From Candidatus Thorarchaeota archaeon (GTDB lineage: Archaea > Asgardarchaeota > Thorarchaeia > Thorarchaeales > Thorarchaeaceae), in contig DAOWDY010000208.1 of the NCBI GenBank assembly GCA_030638785.1, positions 1 through 13,135 of the forward strand: a stretch of DNA of 13,135 nt. Direction: 5' to 3'. Positions 1-6,680 of the stretch are shown one piece after another (positions within the stretch are counted from its first letter, which is position 1; every line of letters begins with the position of its first letter). The position numbers were made by a program, and so were the translations under genes. The notes under the pieces were generated by a model. That model was not told where the DNA came from. It searched no databases and was given only the letters and a program-made list of their open reading frames with translations.

Positions 1-78
1 GCCTTGGGAATGATGATGGAAACATGGTCTGTGCTATCTAAAGAAATGAAGAAACTAAGTAAAGGAGTTGTATATTAA
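1..78 (+). CDS. C-terminal end of a probable PadR-family transcriptional regulator (partial)
   Basis: An open frame enters from the left edge and ends at TAA (76-78). It gives a 25-residue tail (starting ALGMMMETW, ending KLSKGVVY) that is amphipathic, Met/Lys-rich and probably helical. The tail alone identifies no family. The assignment rests on context: the next gene encodes a HAAS-domain membrane protein, and such proteins are very often encoded directly downstream of PadR winged-helix repressors, whose C-terminus is a dimerisation helix of this kind. The stop codon overlaps the next start (TAATG), so the two genes are probably translated together. The PadR identity is an inference; the existence of a coding tail is well supported by the overlap and by an internal ribosome binding site. 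Confidence 0.55.
   Translation, partial: ALGMMMETWSVLSKEMKKLSKGVVY
62..67 (+). promoter_or_regulatory. Shine-Dalgarno for the HAAS protein, inside the upstream gene
   Basis: AAGGAG lies inside the last codons of the upstream frame, 10 nt before the ATG at 78. Together with the TAATG stop/start overlap it supports translational coupling and fixes this ATG as the start. Confidence 0.7.
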
Positions 79-1172
79 TGGCAGACAAGCCTATTGATTT
101 GATTGAAAAATACCTAGAGCGAGTAAAGATCTACTTACCTCTAGGAAGTGAAGATATAATTGCAGAGATTCGAACTCACCTCATTGAAGAGGCAGAGAAT
201 CTTGGTCGAGGCGAAATGAGCCACGGTTCTGCAATGCTGGCTATTGAGCGCTTTGGAGATCCCAAAGATGCAGCTCATGAATGGGCTGGCACAGGTAAGA
301 AAGTAGGTCCCGTACCTGCTGAATATGCCACTCCATTAGTTAAGATTGCATTGACATTGATAGCACTAGGAGCCATCTTCATAGTTGGAGCATCCATTGT
401 GAGCTACGCAGTCCCAGGATTCTGGGGAATGGTCACCTTCCAGTATAGTATTGCAATGATGGTAGTGATGTCACTCATCTATGCCTTCATCATCATCGGT
501 GGTCTATCATACTTTGACGACAAAAAGAAACCTCCTACCGAGAAGACTACATTGGAGAGTGTACTCGGAGTTGCTAGTGGTGCTTTCAAACCAAAGCCAA
601 GGTCTGATGCAGCTGCAGGATTCTTCTTTGGATTGATATTTGCCGCTGTGGTAATTTCTCCATTCATGCAATCAATCCTCACCGCTGAAGCACTACTCTT
701 CGTCAACGTCTTTGTTATCCTATTGTTTGTGGAAGCCATCGTGAACCTGATGTTCTTCCTCTTTGGCGAGAACAACGTGAACCTCTCACTGGAAGCAATA
801 GTTGGAGGTGCATGGATTGTATTCTCCATGTTCCTGATCAATATTGCATTCCCAGTGATTGGAGTCTACAGTTATAGTGATTCAATGGGCTGGACTCTTA
901 TGACATTCGAGGAGCTAAGTCTGTTGATCCCAGAAGTCATTGGTTGGATACCACTGAATTTGATTTGGGTGTTCATCGTCTTTATCATCGTCATAACAAA
1001 CCTTTGGACCGTTCTGATGGCTTCAATGAAGATTCCAATGTACCGCCAGGCTGGAAAGGGCTGGTGGTGGCAAGGAGAGTGGGGCCAGAAGCGCTGGAAG
1101 AAGTACCGTAAGAGCAAACGCCCTTACAGAGCACCAGCTGAAGAGAACGGCTACTCATCACCCAACTACTAA
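78..1172 (+). CDS. HAAS-domain (DUF1700-like) six-helix membrane protein
   Basis: The 364-residue product has two parts. Residues 1-75 form a soluble, charged helical domain with the HAAS pattern: an N-terminal helix with a YLERVKIYLP segment, then IIAEIRTHLIEEAE, then a segment ending AIERFGDPKDAAHEW. The remainder holds about six hydrophobic segments (near 87-110, 122-145, 178-198, 203-229, 237-264 and 292-316). It ends in a striking basic, Trp-rich cytoplasmic-type tail (about 321-351, with GWWWQGEWGQ and several Lys/Arg). In known PadR/HAAS pairs the HAAS protein is thought to be a membrane partner of the regulator, perhaps sensing envelope stress or sequestering a factor; the exact role is usually unknown. 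The gene is coupled to the upstream frame by TAATG, and a hairpin terminator follows 10 bp after the stop. The family call is fairly secure. The sensed signal and the function of the tail cannot be read from the sequence. Confidence 0.8.
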   Translation: MADKPIDLIEKYLERVKIYLPLGSEDIIAEIRTHLIEEAENLGRGEMSHGSAMLAIERFGDPKDAAHEWAGTGKKVGPVPAEYATPLVKIALTLIALGAIFIVGASIVSYAVPGFWGMVTFQYSIAMMVVMSLIYAFIIIGGLSYFDDKKKPPTEKTTLESVLGVASGAFKPKPRSDAAAGFFFGLIFAAVVISPFMQSILTAEALLFVNVFVILLFVEAIVNLMFFLFGENNVNLSLEAIVGGAWIVFSMFLINIAFPVIGVYSYSDSMGWTLMTFEELSLLIPEVIGWIPLNLIWVFIVFIIVITNLWTVLMASMKIPMYRQAGKGWWWQGEWGQKRWKKYRKSKRPYRAPAEENGYSSPNY

Positions 1173-1182
1173 TTTGAATAAT

Positions 1183-1218
1183 GGGAGTGCATTCGCGCTC
1201 CCTCTCTCTTTCTTTTTC
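1183..1218 (+). terminator. Hairpin plus T-rich terminator after the HAAS gene
   Basis: GGGAGTGC (1183-1190) pairs with GCGCTCCC (1195-1202) across a 4-nt ATTC loop, giving an 8-bp stem with one G-U wobble. A pyrimidine/T-rich run follows directly (1203-1218), including TTTTT at 1213-1217. It lies 10 bp after the HAAS stop. Archaeal termination needs mainly the T-run, so the hairpin is an additional feature. Confidence 0.7.
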
Positions 1219-1290
1219 AATCACTTTTCATCGGGACTGCTTTAATCCCTTCAGTTTTATTCCACAAGGTGGTCATATACTTGGAAAATA

Positions 1291-3213
1291 ATGAGATTGC
1301 GCGGGTGGACATCAATCATCATTGTACTTGTAATCTTAGTGTCATTTTCATATTCTATAGATGCTCACCCAGTATCAACTAATACGTCATTAAGGAGTTC
1401 TGAGATTTACAAATCGCAGGAACTACTACCTGACCCGATTCTGACAGTGAAACCTGAATATTCCGTTCAAGGATTATCTGAAGAGTTTTCATTCGAGTAC
1501 AAGAACTCTTCATCAGAGAATAATGGAGGCATTGTTACTCTGAACTGGACTCATGTTCCAGGAACGGAGCTGGTTTTTGACACAAGTGGAATTATCCCCC
1601 AGTGTCAGGAGTTTGTATATTTCTCCCAAGATTTCACATGGAACTTGAACACCATACCTTCAAGCCTGAACCTCTCACTTAGATACCAATTAACTAGGAC
1701 TGGTAGTTTCCTAAGTCAGTATTCCTCAGGATTGTTCGAGGTTAGATTTTGGTTCATCCATCCAGACGGTATCTGGCAGGAGATTACAAGGTTCGGAGGT
1801 AGTCAATATTCCTATAGATTAAATTCCCACACAATTTCACGTATACATTTCAGTGATTTATTTGAGAAACTCACAACTGGAAGTGACCAAGAGTCCCTTC
1901 CTGCTGCAAAACTCGCAATTGGTTTAGTACCAACTTGGCGTCTCCTGGATGACAATGGTATGCAGTTATGGCGAGACATCAATGGATCAATTATCCTGGA
2001 TATCACTGAAATGGGATTGAGCGCACTCCACAGGCGATCAGATAAGAGAGTTGAAGTTGAAGCGCCCGCATTTAATAATTCATGGCAAGTTGGCAGTTCA
2101 AATCCTTTTAGAGATTCATTCATGGCTTCCGATGATAGTCTATATGTACTTACAGTGCAAGAGCTTGCTGGAATAGGATATGGGTCAACTCTAACCAGAG
2201 TTGGATTACGCGGTGAAGAAATTTGGCGCAAGACTTGGAAAGCATTTGAAGGAATGTTAGTACATTCAGTTGCAGCAACTCCATACAAGGTCTATGTGAT
2301 CGGAACAATATATGGACCTGGAGTGAGATCCAATATTGGACTCTATGCCCTAGATGTTAATGGTAAACCATTGTGGAATACAACTCTCGATTATTCTGCG
2401 AGTGATTATCCAGGGGATGTGGGTGTTAATTCCGAGGGTGAGATATTCATAGGCATTTCAACTGCACTTTTTTCGGAGCGAAATGTTCTCATTAAATTGG
2501 ATAACAATGGAGAAATATTGTGGGAGAGGAATTTTGGAGCAACCCAATGGGATAGAGTACAAGATGTTGAGGTTTGTGAAAATGGGAACATATACACTCG
2601 AACCGAAAATCTTCTTTCTTTATGGGATGATGATGGTGATTGTTTCTGGTCCGTGATTGGCAATTTTGATGATGCATATACACTCAAAAATGGGAATGTA
2701 TTAACAATACATCCAGCATCATACGGAACGGTCAATCTAATCTGTCATAATATGGAAGGAGAACAAAATTGGTCTTCGATTTATGGCATAAAATACACAC
2801 AAGATTGGTGGGATTTTGTTACTATCTCATCAGCCGTCGATGGGCCTAATGAAACAATCTTCGTTCTTCTCTGGATATACGGATTCCATCCAGGACGTCT
2901 TCTTTTGCAACTTGACAGTAGTGGTAATCAATTGCTTAATAGAACACTCTCCTTCAGCGAAGATCTATATGATTACCAAGAGATTCCTCAATTTTTTGAT
3001 ATGTATATGGACTCTAATGGATTACTCTATTTTGTTGGAGAAATTCTGAATCAAGATTGGGATTATTCAATAGTTATTGGGGTATATGATTTTGAGGGTG
3101 TTGTTTTGAGTATGGCAAACTCAATCTTCATCAATTCCTCCATTGCATTTGTGCTCGTGATGGTAGTAATGATTAGTTTCGAATCGAAAAGGAGAATTTC
3201 ACACTCAGGGTGA
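1291..3213 (+). CDS. Exported, membrane-anchored beta-propeller (PQQ-like/SBBP-type) protein
   Basis: The 640-residue product starts with a signal sequence (MRLRGW, then a hydrophobic core IIIVLVILVSF; cleavage is plausible near residues 22-26). It ends with one hydrophobic segment (about 614-630) and a short basic tail containing KRR. Residues of roughly 270-600 contain propeller-like blades, each with a 'xLDxxGxxLW' strand: LYALDVNGKPLWN, LIKLDNNGEILWE, a LICHNMEGEQNWS variant and LLQLDSSGNQLLN. They alternate with 'GDVGVNSEGEIFIG'-type strands. Many N-x-S/T sequons (NTS, NSS, NWT, NLS, NTT) fit an N-glycosylated archaeal surface protein. The region between the signal sequence and the propeller (about 30-260) is beta-rich and not recognised. 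Such propellers usually bind partners or ligands; I see no evidence of PQQ enzymology. The gene looks monocistronic, flanked by a terminator on the left and an AT-rich spacer on the right. Confidence 0.75.
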   Translation: MRLRGWTSIIIVLVILVSFSYSIDAHPVSTNTSLRSSEIYKSQELLPDPILTVKPEYSVQGLSEEFSFEYKNSSSENNGGIVTLNWTHVPGTELVFDTSGIIPQCQEFVYFSQDFTWNLNTIPSSLNLSLRYQLTRTGSFLSQYSSGLFEVRFWFIHPDGIWQEITRFGGSQYSYRLNSHTISRIHFSDLFEKLTTGSDQESLPAAKLAIGLVPTWRLLDDNGMQLWRDINGSIILDITEMGLSALHRRSDKRVEVEAPAFNNSWQVGSSNPFRDSFMASDDSLYVLTVQELAGIGYGSTLTRVGLRGEEIWRKTWKAFEGMLVHSVAATPYKVYVIGTIYGPGVRSNIGLYALDVNGKPLWNTTLDYSASDYPGDVGVNSEGEIFIGISTALFSERNVLIKLDNNGEILWERNFGATQWDRVQDVEVCENGNIYTRTENLLSLWDDDGDCFWSVIGNFDDAYTLKNGNVLTIHPASYGTVNLICHNMEGEQNWSSIYGIKYTQDWWDFVTISSAVDGPNETIFVLLWIYGFHPGRLLLQLDSSGNQLLNRTLSFSEDLYDYQEIPQFFDMYMDSNGLLYFVGEILNQDWDYSIVIGVYDFEGVVLSMANSIFINSSIAFVLVMVVMISFESKRRISHSG

Positions 3214-3399
3214 AGATAGTTTTCTCGTGTTTGGACCAGGAACCTCAATTCAACTTGGCGTTAATTCTACAATACATCGATATTATTCACTATATCCACC
3301 TTAATTTAAATTCATCAAAATAGGTGTTTTAATGATTTTAATTATACCATGAAGGCCTGATATGCCTTATTTTATATTTTAATGGCGTCATAACTCATC
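3214..3399. other. AT-rich intergenic spacer without a gene
   Basis: The spacer lies between the propeller gene and the promoter of the acetyltransferase. It is notably AT-rich (for example TTAATTTAAATTCATCAAAAT near 3301 and TTATTTTATATTTTAAT near 3368). It has short T-runs just after the propeller stop that could terminate transcription. No open frame with coding character or RNA-like fold is apparent. Confidence 0.5.
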
Positions 3400-3407
3400 T
3401 TTATATA
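3400..3407 (+). promoter_or_regulatory. Archaeal TATA box of the acetyltransferase gene
   Basis: TTTATATA matches the archaeal TATA consensus. Archaeal transcription usually begins about 26 bp downstream of the box centre, here near 3430. That is 16 bp before the ATG at 3446 but after the GTG at 3425. The box therefore favours the shorter reading frame and a short leader carrying AGGA (3431-3434). Confidence 0.7.
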
Positions 3408-3445
3408 CATTTGAAGACGGCTCTGTGTCTAGGAAGTTGGATTCG

Positions 3446-4654
3446 ATGTACGAGATTCGCGAGGCAAGAGAAGAAGATCGAGAGCAGACCGTCGATATGC
3501 TTGTGAGAGTCTTCAAGGAGATAGAAAGCTTTGAAGAAGTATGGGTTGAATCATGGAAGAATTACATGAATAAACCAGAGCATGAGGACTGGGACTACAT
3601 TGCTACTCATAATGGGGATGTTGTTGCTAACTTGGCATTCTTCGCAAACAGTCACAATCTGATACGTGGTGGAGTAGTTCGATTTGGTGGAGTGTGGGCA
3701 GTGGCCACTGACACTAAGCACAGGAGAAAAGGAATACTTCGGAGCCTCTATGAACAAGTGTTCCACATTATGAAGAAGAAAGAAATCACTCTGTCAATAC
3801 TGGAACCCTCACCATATGAAGGAGCACAACCTGCCTACGAAAGAATGGGATACGAAGTTGTAGAAAAACGAGTTCATCATGAGTTTTCTCCCATTGGTCT
3901 AAGATCACTTCAGACAGATGAAACTATCACGACAAGACTGCTAGATGATGAAAAAGAGTGGAAACTGGTTGCTGAACTAGAGAAATCTATGGCTCGTTAT
4001 GGTTCAACAGTTTTCACATGGCCTGGCTTTCTTATTGGTGGCATCAAGGCTGGTAACTTCTATGTCTTTGAGCGTGATGGAGTACCTGTTGGTTGTGTCA
4101 ATCTTGGATTCAGCACCAAAGATTCTGGAAATGAGATGTATATGATGAATACATACTTCGCCTCTAATGATGTCATTCCTTCGATTCTTCAATTAGTTAG
4201 TCAAAAAGCATCAGATGTTACTAAGGTAGTATGGAATTGTAGTTCTCAAATCCCAGTTCGGACTTTCTTTCAAAATGTGCACACCTTGCATACAAAGGTA
4301 GACGGTGCAATGATGATGAGGATTGTTGATTTTGAGGGGTATTGCAAGTCGATTAAAGTATCCGAAGAAGCAAGTGAAGAGCTTAGTTTGAAGCTAATAG
4401 ACAAGGAATGTCCTTGGAATGATGATACGTATAGGCTTGAATGCAGTAAAGGAACTCTGACTGTAGATCGAACTGGAGATGCTACTTCACCGAATCTCAC
4501 TCTCACATCAAACGAGCTTTCCAGAATTGTTGGCGGTGCTGAGGCTCCTTCAATGCTGCAGGAGATGGGTTTGATTAATTGTCAACCTGAAGATTCAGAG
4601 AAGTTAGATGTAATGTTTCCAAAGGACTCCTTTATCTCGTATTTCAGATTTTGA
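3446..4654 (+). CDS. Eis-like GNAT N-acetyltransferase with a C-terminal SCP2-like domain
   Basis: From ATG 3446 the product is 402 residues, with the layout of the Eis family (COG4552): GNAT fold, second degenerate GNAT lobe, C-terminal sterol-carrier-like domain. MYEIREAREED is a typical GNAT first strand and helix. The acetyl-CoA binding region is VWAVATDTKHRRKGILRSL (83-101), containing the R-x-x-G/A-type loop KHRRKG. Next comes QPAYERMGYEVVE (128-140), matching the IYGRFGYG region of Eis, so Tyr131 is the candidate general acid. The last domain carries TYRLEC and DATSPNLTLTSNELSRIVGG, which are SCP2-like patterns. The chain ends in Phe, and in Eis the terminal carboxylate takes part in catalysis. 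Known Eis proteins acetylate amines of aminoglycosides or protein lysines; the substrate here is unknown. A longer reading frame from GTG 3425 exists but begins upstream of the predicted transcript start. Convergent with the next gene, 16 bp away. Confidence 0.8.
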   Translation: MYEIREAREEDREQTVDMLVRVFKEIESFEEVWVESWKNYMNKPEHEDWDYIATHNGDVVANLAFFANSHNLIRGGVVRFGGVWAVATDTKHRRKGILRSLYEQVFHIMKKKEITLSILEPSPYEGAQPAYERMGYEVVEKRVHHEFSPIGLRSLQTDETITTRLLDDEKEWKLVAELEKSMARYGSTVFTWPGFLIGGIKAGNFYVFERDGVPVGCVNLGFSTKDSGNEMYMMNTYFASNDVIPSILQLVSQKASDVTKVVWNCSSQIPVRTFFQNVHTLHTKVDGAMMMRIVDFEGYCKSIKVSEEASEELSLKLIDKECPWNDDTYRLECSKGTLTVDRTGDATSPNLTLTSNELSRIVGGAEAPSMLQEMGLINCQPEDSEKLDVMFPKDSFISYFRF

Positions 4655-4660
4655 AATCGT

Positions 4661-4670
4661 ACAAATTTGT
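4661..4670. repeat. 10-bp palindrome in the convergent gap
   Basis: ACAAATTTGT is a perfect palindrome inside the 16-bp gap between the acetyltransferase and the small OB-like gene. It could be chance in AT-rich DNA or part of 3'-end formation for both converging transcripts. Confidence 0.35.
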
Positions 4671-4931
4671 CTAATTAAATTTCCATCGTGCATTGTAGAG
4701 AACGGTCTGCATCCCAATCGCTCCTTGACTGATAGCACCATCGTCATCAACGACAGGGTCCGGGATGTATTTCTCGCTTGATAGACGACCTTTCACCACA
4801 ATTTCTTTTCCAACAACATCCTCATCCCAGCTATCAACGCCCATGATGTAGACAACGTCACCTTTGTTGGTAACTACTACTGCCCCTCCCTTTGCATTCT
4901 CAGCTCTCCCAGTGATGATTTCTTCTGACAT
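4671..4931 (-). CDS. Small OB-fold-like protein of unknown function
   Basis: The 86-residue protein has a strand-rich pattern resembling an OB-fold barrel: IITGRAENAKGGAVVVTN, DVVYIMGVDSW, then VVGKEIVVKGRLS. It continues with a conserved-looking IPDPVVDDDGAISQGA stretch (56-71) and ends in a strand with an aromatic tail (LYNARWKF). There is no signal peptide or membrane segment, so it is probably cytoplasmic. The 'GK-x-I/V-x-V-x-GRL' strand is common in small bacterial and archaeal OB-like hypothetical proteins; I cannot give a function. The start ATG (4929-4931) lies about 35 bp from its TATA-like element. The gene diverges from the CrtC-like gene through a shared symmetric promoter and may be coregulated with it. 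Coding character is clearly better than in the opposite frames. Confidence 0.7.
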   Translation of the reverse strand: MSEEIITGRAENAKGGAVVVTNKGDVVYIMGVDSWDEDVVGKEIVVKGRLSSEKYIPDPVVDDDGAISQGAIGMQTVLYNARWKFN

Positions 4932-4967
4932 TGTAGTTCACCAGTTATAGAACATTGGACATCAAAA

Positions 4968-4997
4968 ATATAGCGCGTGTGGAGGTTGGCGCTATAT
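4968..4997. promoter_or_regulatory. Symmetric divergent promoter: 9-bp inverted repeat carrying two outward TATA elements
   Basis: ATATAGCGC (4968-4976) and GCGCTATAT (4989-4997) are perfect inverted copies separated by 12 bp. Read outward, each half gives GCGC followed by a TATA-like element: CTATATTTTT toward the minus-strand OB-like gene and CTATATCTTAAAT toward the plus-strand CrtC-like gene. On the minus side the spacing (TATA to ATG about 35-40 bp) fits an archaeal promoter with a short leader. On the plus side the ATG is about 50 bp away. The shared GCGC could act as upstream promoter sequence (BRE position) for both genes or as an operator for one dimeric regulator. Confidence 0.55.
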
Positions 4998-5046
4998 CTT
5001 AAATATCGGATAAATAGCCAGTATTTAGCAGGAATGATGATTATCA

Positions 5047-6138
5047 ATGGCAGATATTCTTTCACCAAAGGTACGAGAAGGATGGAACGGACCCGGCAGA
5101 CGTGACGAGAAAGTCACTCCATTGTCTCCAGAAGATGACGCACTTCACATCGAAGTTGGGAAGAAGGGGATGTATGAGTGGTGGTACTTCGATGCCCATC
5201 TAGATAACGGATCCACGATTGTTGCTTTCTTCTATGCTGCAAATCCCAATCCAGGACCCACCGATGGCAAAGCAGGGGTTGAACTGACAATCCTTCGTCC
5301 AGATGGAAGAAAGACACAGCGATTCATCAAATACGACAAGTCTCAGTTCAGTGCATCTAGAGAAAAGGCAGATGTAAAGATAGGTAAGAATTACCTCAAA
5401 GTAGACTATGACAAGGGTGATCTACCAGTCTACGAGATATTTCTTGATGAGGAAGAAATAGGATTCCATCTCACCTATACTGCAGAGGTCAACGGTTGGA
5501 AACCAGGCGATGGTCATGCACACTTCAAAGACAAGGGTTACTTCGCATGGGTGATTCCCTTCCCGAAGGCAAAGGTAGAGGGTACGGTTAGAGATGGAGA
5601 AACAACAATGAATGTCACTGGGGTTGGTTATCACGATCATAACTGGTTGAACTTCCCGTTCCCTAGAATGATAGAACATTGGATGTGGGGAAGAATCTAC
5701 TCTGATAATTTTACTGTGTCATACGCATACATTCGGTGCAACAAGGCTGTTGATAATCATGCAATAAAGACCCTAATGCTGGCAAAAGGCAAGGATGTAA
5801 TTCTCAGTACAGGTGAGTTTGATTTCACACCAGAAGATTACGAGTTCAACGAGAAAGCCGGTCACTATTATCCAAACTCCGTGACAATTCGTGTGCCTGA
5901 TAAATTTGAAACAGTTCTCAAAGTAGGGAGAATCTTCGAAGCAGAGGACATGCTCGATAACTTTAGCCCTGTACTCAGGTTTCTGGCCAAGAACTTGCTT
6001 CGATTGAAACCGGGATACTTCAGACTAGACTCAAACTTTACACTTTCAGTCAATCATGAAGGTCAGACCTACGAAGAGCAAGGATCTACACTACACGAAA
6101 TAGTAGCGTTCAAGCCAATTGTTAAGGATTCGACTTAG
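5047..6138 (+). CDS. CrtC/AttH-family lipocalin-like protein (carotenoid 1,2-hydratase-like fold)
   Basis: The 363-residue product has the diagnostic motifs of the CrtC/AttH double-lipocalin superfamily: EWWYFDAHL (44-52) at the first barrel, GVGYHDHNW (192-200) in the active-site strand, and HWMWGRIYS (211-219). The rest is beta-rich, as expected for two lipocalin barrels. Known members include carotenoid hydratase CrtC, AttH proteins and fungal cyclases/isomerases acting on hydrophobic substrates. The conserved HDHNW acids and histidines are the likely catalytic or polar anchor residues. No signal peptide or membrane segment is present, unlike many secreted AttH proteins, so a cytosolic place is likely. 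No carotenoid or terpenoid genes are adjacent, so the specific hydratase reaction is not supported and only the family is called. The ATG at 5047 begins MADILSP; another ATG (5034) is out of frame. Confidence 0.8.
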   Translation: MADILSPKVREGWNGPGRRDEKVTPLSPEDDALHIEVGKKGMYEWWYFDAHLDNGSTIVAFFYAANPNPGPTDGKAGVELTILRPDGRKTQRFIKYDKSQFSASREKADVKIGKNYLKVDYDKGDLPVYEIFLDEEEIGFHLTYTAEVNGWKPGDGHAHFKDKGYFAWVIPFPKAKVEGTVRDGETTMNVTGVGYHDHNWLNFPFPRMIEHWMWGRIYSDNFTVSYAYIRCNKAVDNHAIKTLMLAKGKDVILSTGEFDFTPEDYEFNEKAGHYYPNSVTIRVPDKFETVLKVGRIFEAEDMLDNFSPVLRFLAKNLLRLKPGYFRLDSNFTLSVNHEGQTYEEQGSTLHEIVAFKPIVKDST

Positions 6139-6200
6139 AATTCTTATCCTTGGAAAGAGTGTATATTAACTATAGGTGAAAAGGATTCTGTGTACAGGGA

Positions 6201-6521
6201 TTATTCTATAGCCCTAGGTTGAACGAGTTCTTTCACAGAATTGATGAATAATCCGAGTTGTTTTCTAGCCTTCTCTAGGTCAGCTGCATCTCCCGCACAG
6301 AGTACGGGAAGTTCCTCAGTTGCAAAAGCATACATGACAGGTGGAAGAGTTCTGATATCAACCTCAATTTCCCCCTTCTTATACGCCTTCATTGCGTCGT
6401 CCACTGTATCAGAGAAGGATTGTTGCATAACAGTTAGGTCTGGACATGCGCCTACACCGCCTATCATATCAATGAGGGCTTGGCATAGTTCAAGCATCTC
6501 TTCAATCGGGTCAGAAGTCAT
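6201..6521 (-). CDS. Small acidic helical protein, unrecognised
   Basis: The 106-residue product begins MTSDPIEEMLELCQALIDM and is rich in Glu, Asp and Ala. It has predicted helices at about 4-20, 35-48 and 80-100, the last (KARKQLGLFINSVKELVQ) amphipathic. Three cysteines (in LCQAL, GACPDL and VLCAG) do not form a metal-binding spacing. There is no signal or membrane segment. I recognise no family. It is preferred over the overlapping plus-strand frame 6241-6630, whose translation is Ser-rich and low in charged residues, as shadow frames are. It converges on the CrtC-like gene (62 bp gap) and diverges from the Fe-S operon (159 bp), so it could be coregulated with that operon. Moderate confidence that it is expressed. 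Confidence 0.6.
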   Translation of the reverse strand: MTSDPIEEMLELCQALIDMIGGVGACPDLTVMQQSFSDTVDDAMKAYKKGEIEVDIRTLPPVMYAFATEELPVLCAGDAADLEKARKQLGLFINSVKELVQPRAIE

Positions 6522-6593
6522 AGAATTTCATTATCCAATCTCATCATATTGCTTTGCATATGACTCAAGTTATAGAACTGAACCAAATATCCA

Positions 6594-6607
6594 GAAACTT
6601 CAGTTTC
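6594..6607. promoter_or_regulatory. Possible operator: GAAACT-TC-AGTTTC dyad
   Basis: A 6+2+6 perfect dyad lies near the middle of the 159-bp divergent space, about 73 bp from each start codon. This size and position suit a dimeric regulator acting on the Fe-S operon, the 106-residue gene, or both. It is a short element with no second identical copy found, so it remains a candidate. Confidence 0.3.
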
Positions 6608-6666
6608 AGACATGTTTAGGGAATCGTTAATAGACGCTTTGTATTGCTCTCTCGAAGAACTTTGAC

Positions 6667-6673
6667 AAGGTGA
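6667..6673 (+). promoter_or_regulatory. Shine-Dalgarno of the Fe-S operon's first gene
   Basis: AAGGTGA lies 7 nt before ATG 6681. A closer ATG at 6676 is followed directly by a stop codon and cannot be the start. Confidence 0.65.
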
Positions 6674-6680
6674 ATATGTA

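Noticed and set aside
479..841. 120-residue minus-strand frame inside the HAAS gene
   Set aside because: It is a shadow of the membrane-segment codons on the plus strand, with Ser/Thr/Asn-rich low-complexity composition and no promoter.
1812..2288. 158-residue minus-strand frame inside the propeller gene
   Set aside because: It lies wholly within a gene with clear repeat structure on the other strand. Its own translation shows no domain.
3425..3445. GTG start giving seven extra residues to the acetyltransferase
   Set aside because: It lies at or before the transcript start predicted from the TATA box, and the added residues precede the canonical GNAT first strand.
5047..6138. Calling the lipocalin-like gene a true carotenoid hydratase (crtC)
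   Set aside because: Only superfamily motifs are seen. No carotenoid genes are nearby and the family is functionally broad.
6139..6200. ATCCTT...AAGGAT as a terminator hairpin after the CrtC-like gene
   Set aside because: The stem is only six base pairs with a loop of over 25 nt and no T-run follows, so it is not distinguishable from chance.
6241..6630. 129-residue plus-strand frame opposite the small acidic protein
   Set aside because: Its translation is Ser-rich, poor in charged residues and recognises no family. The minus-strand frame has a normal acidic helical composition and a start placed for divergent transcription.
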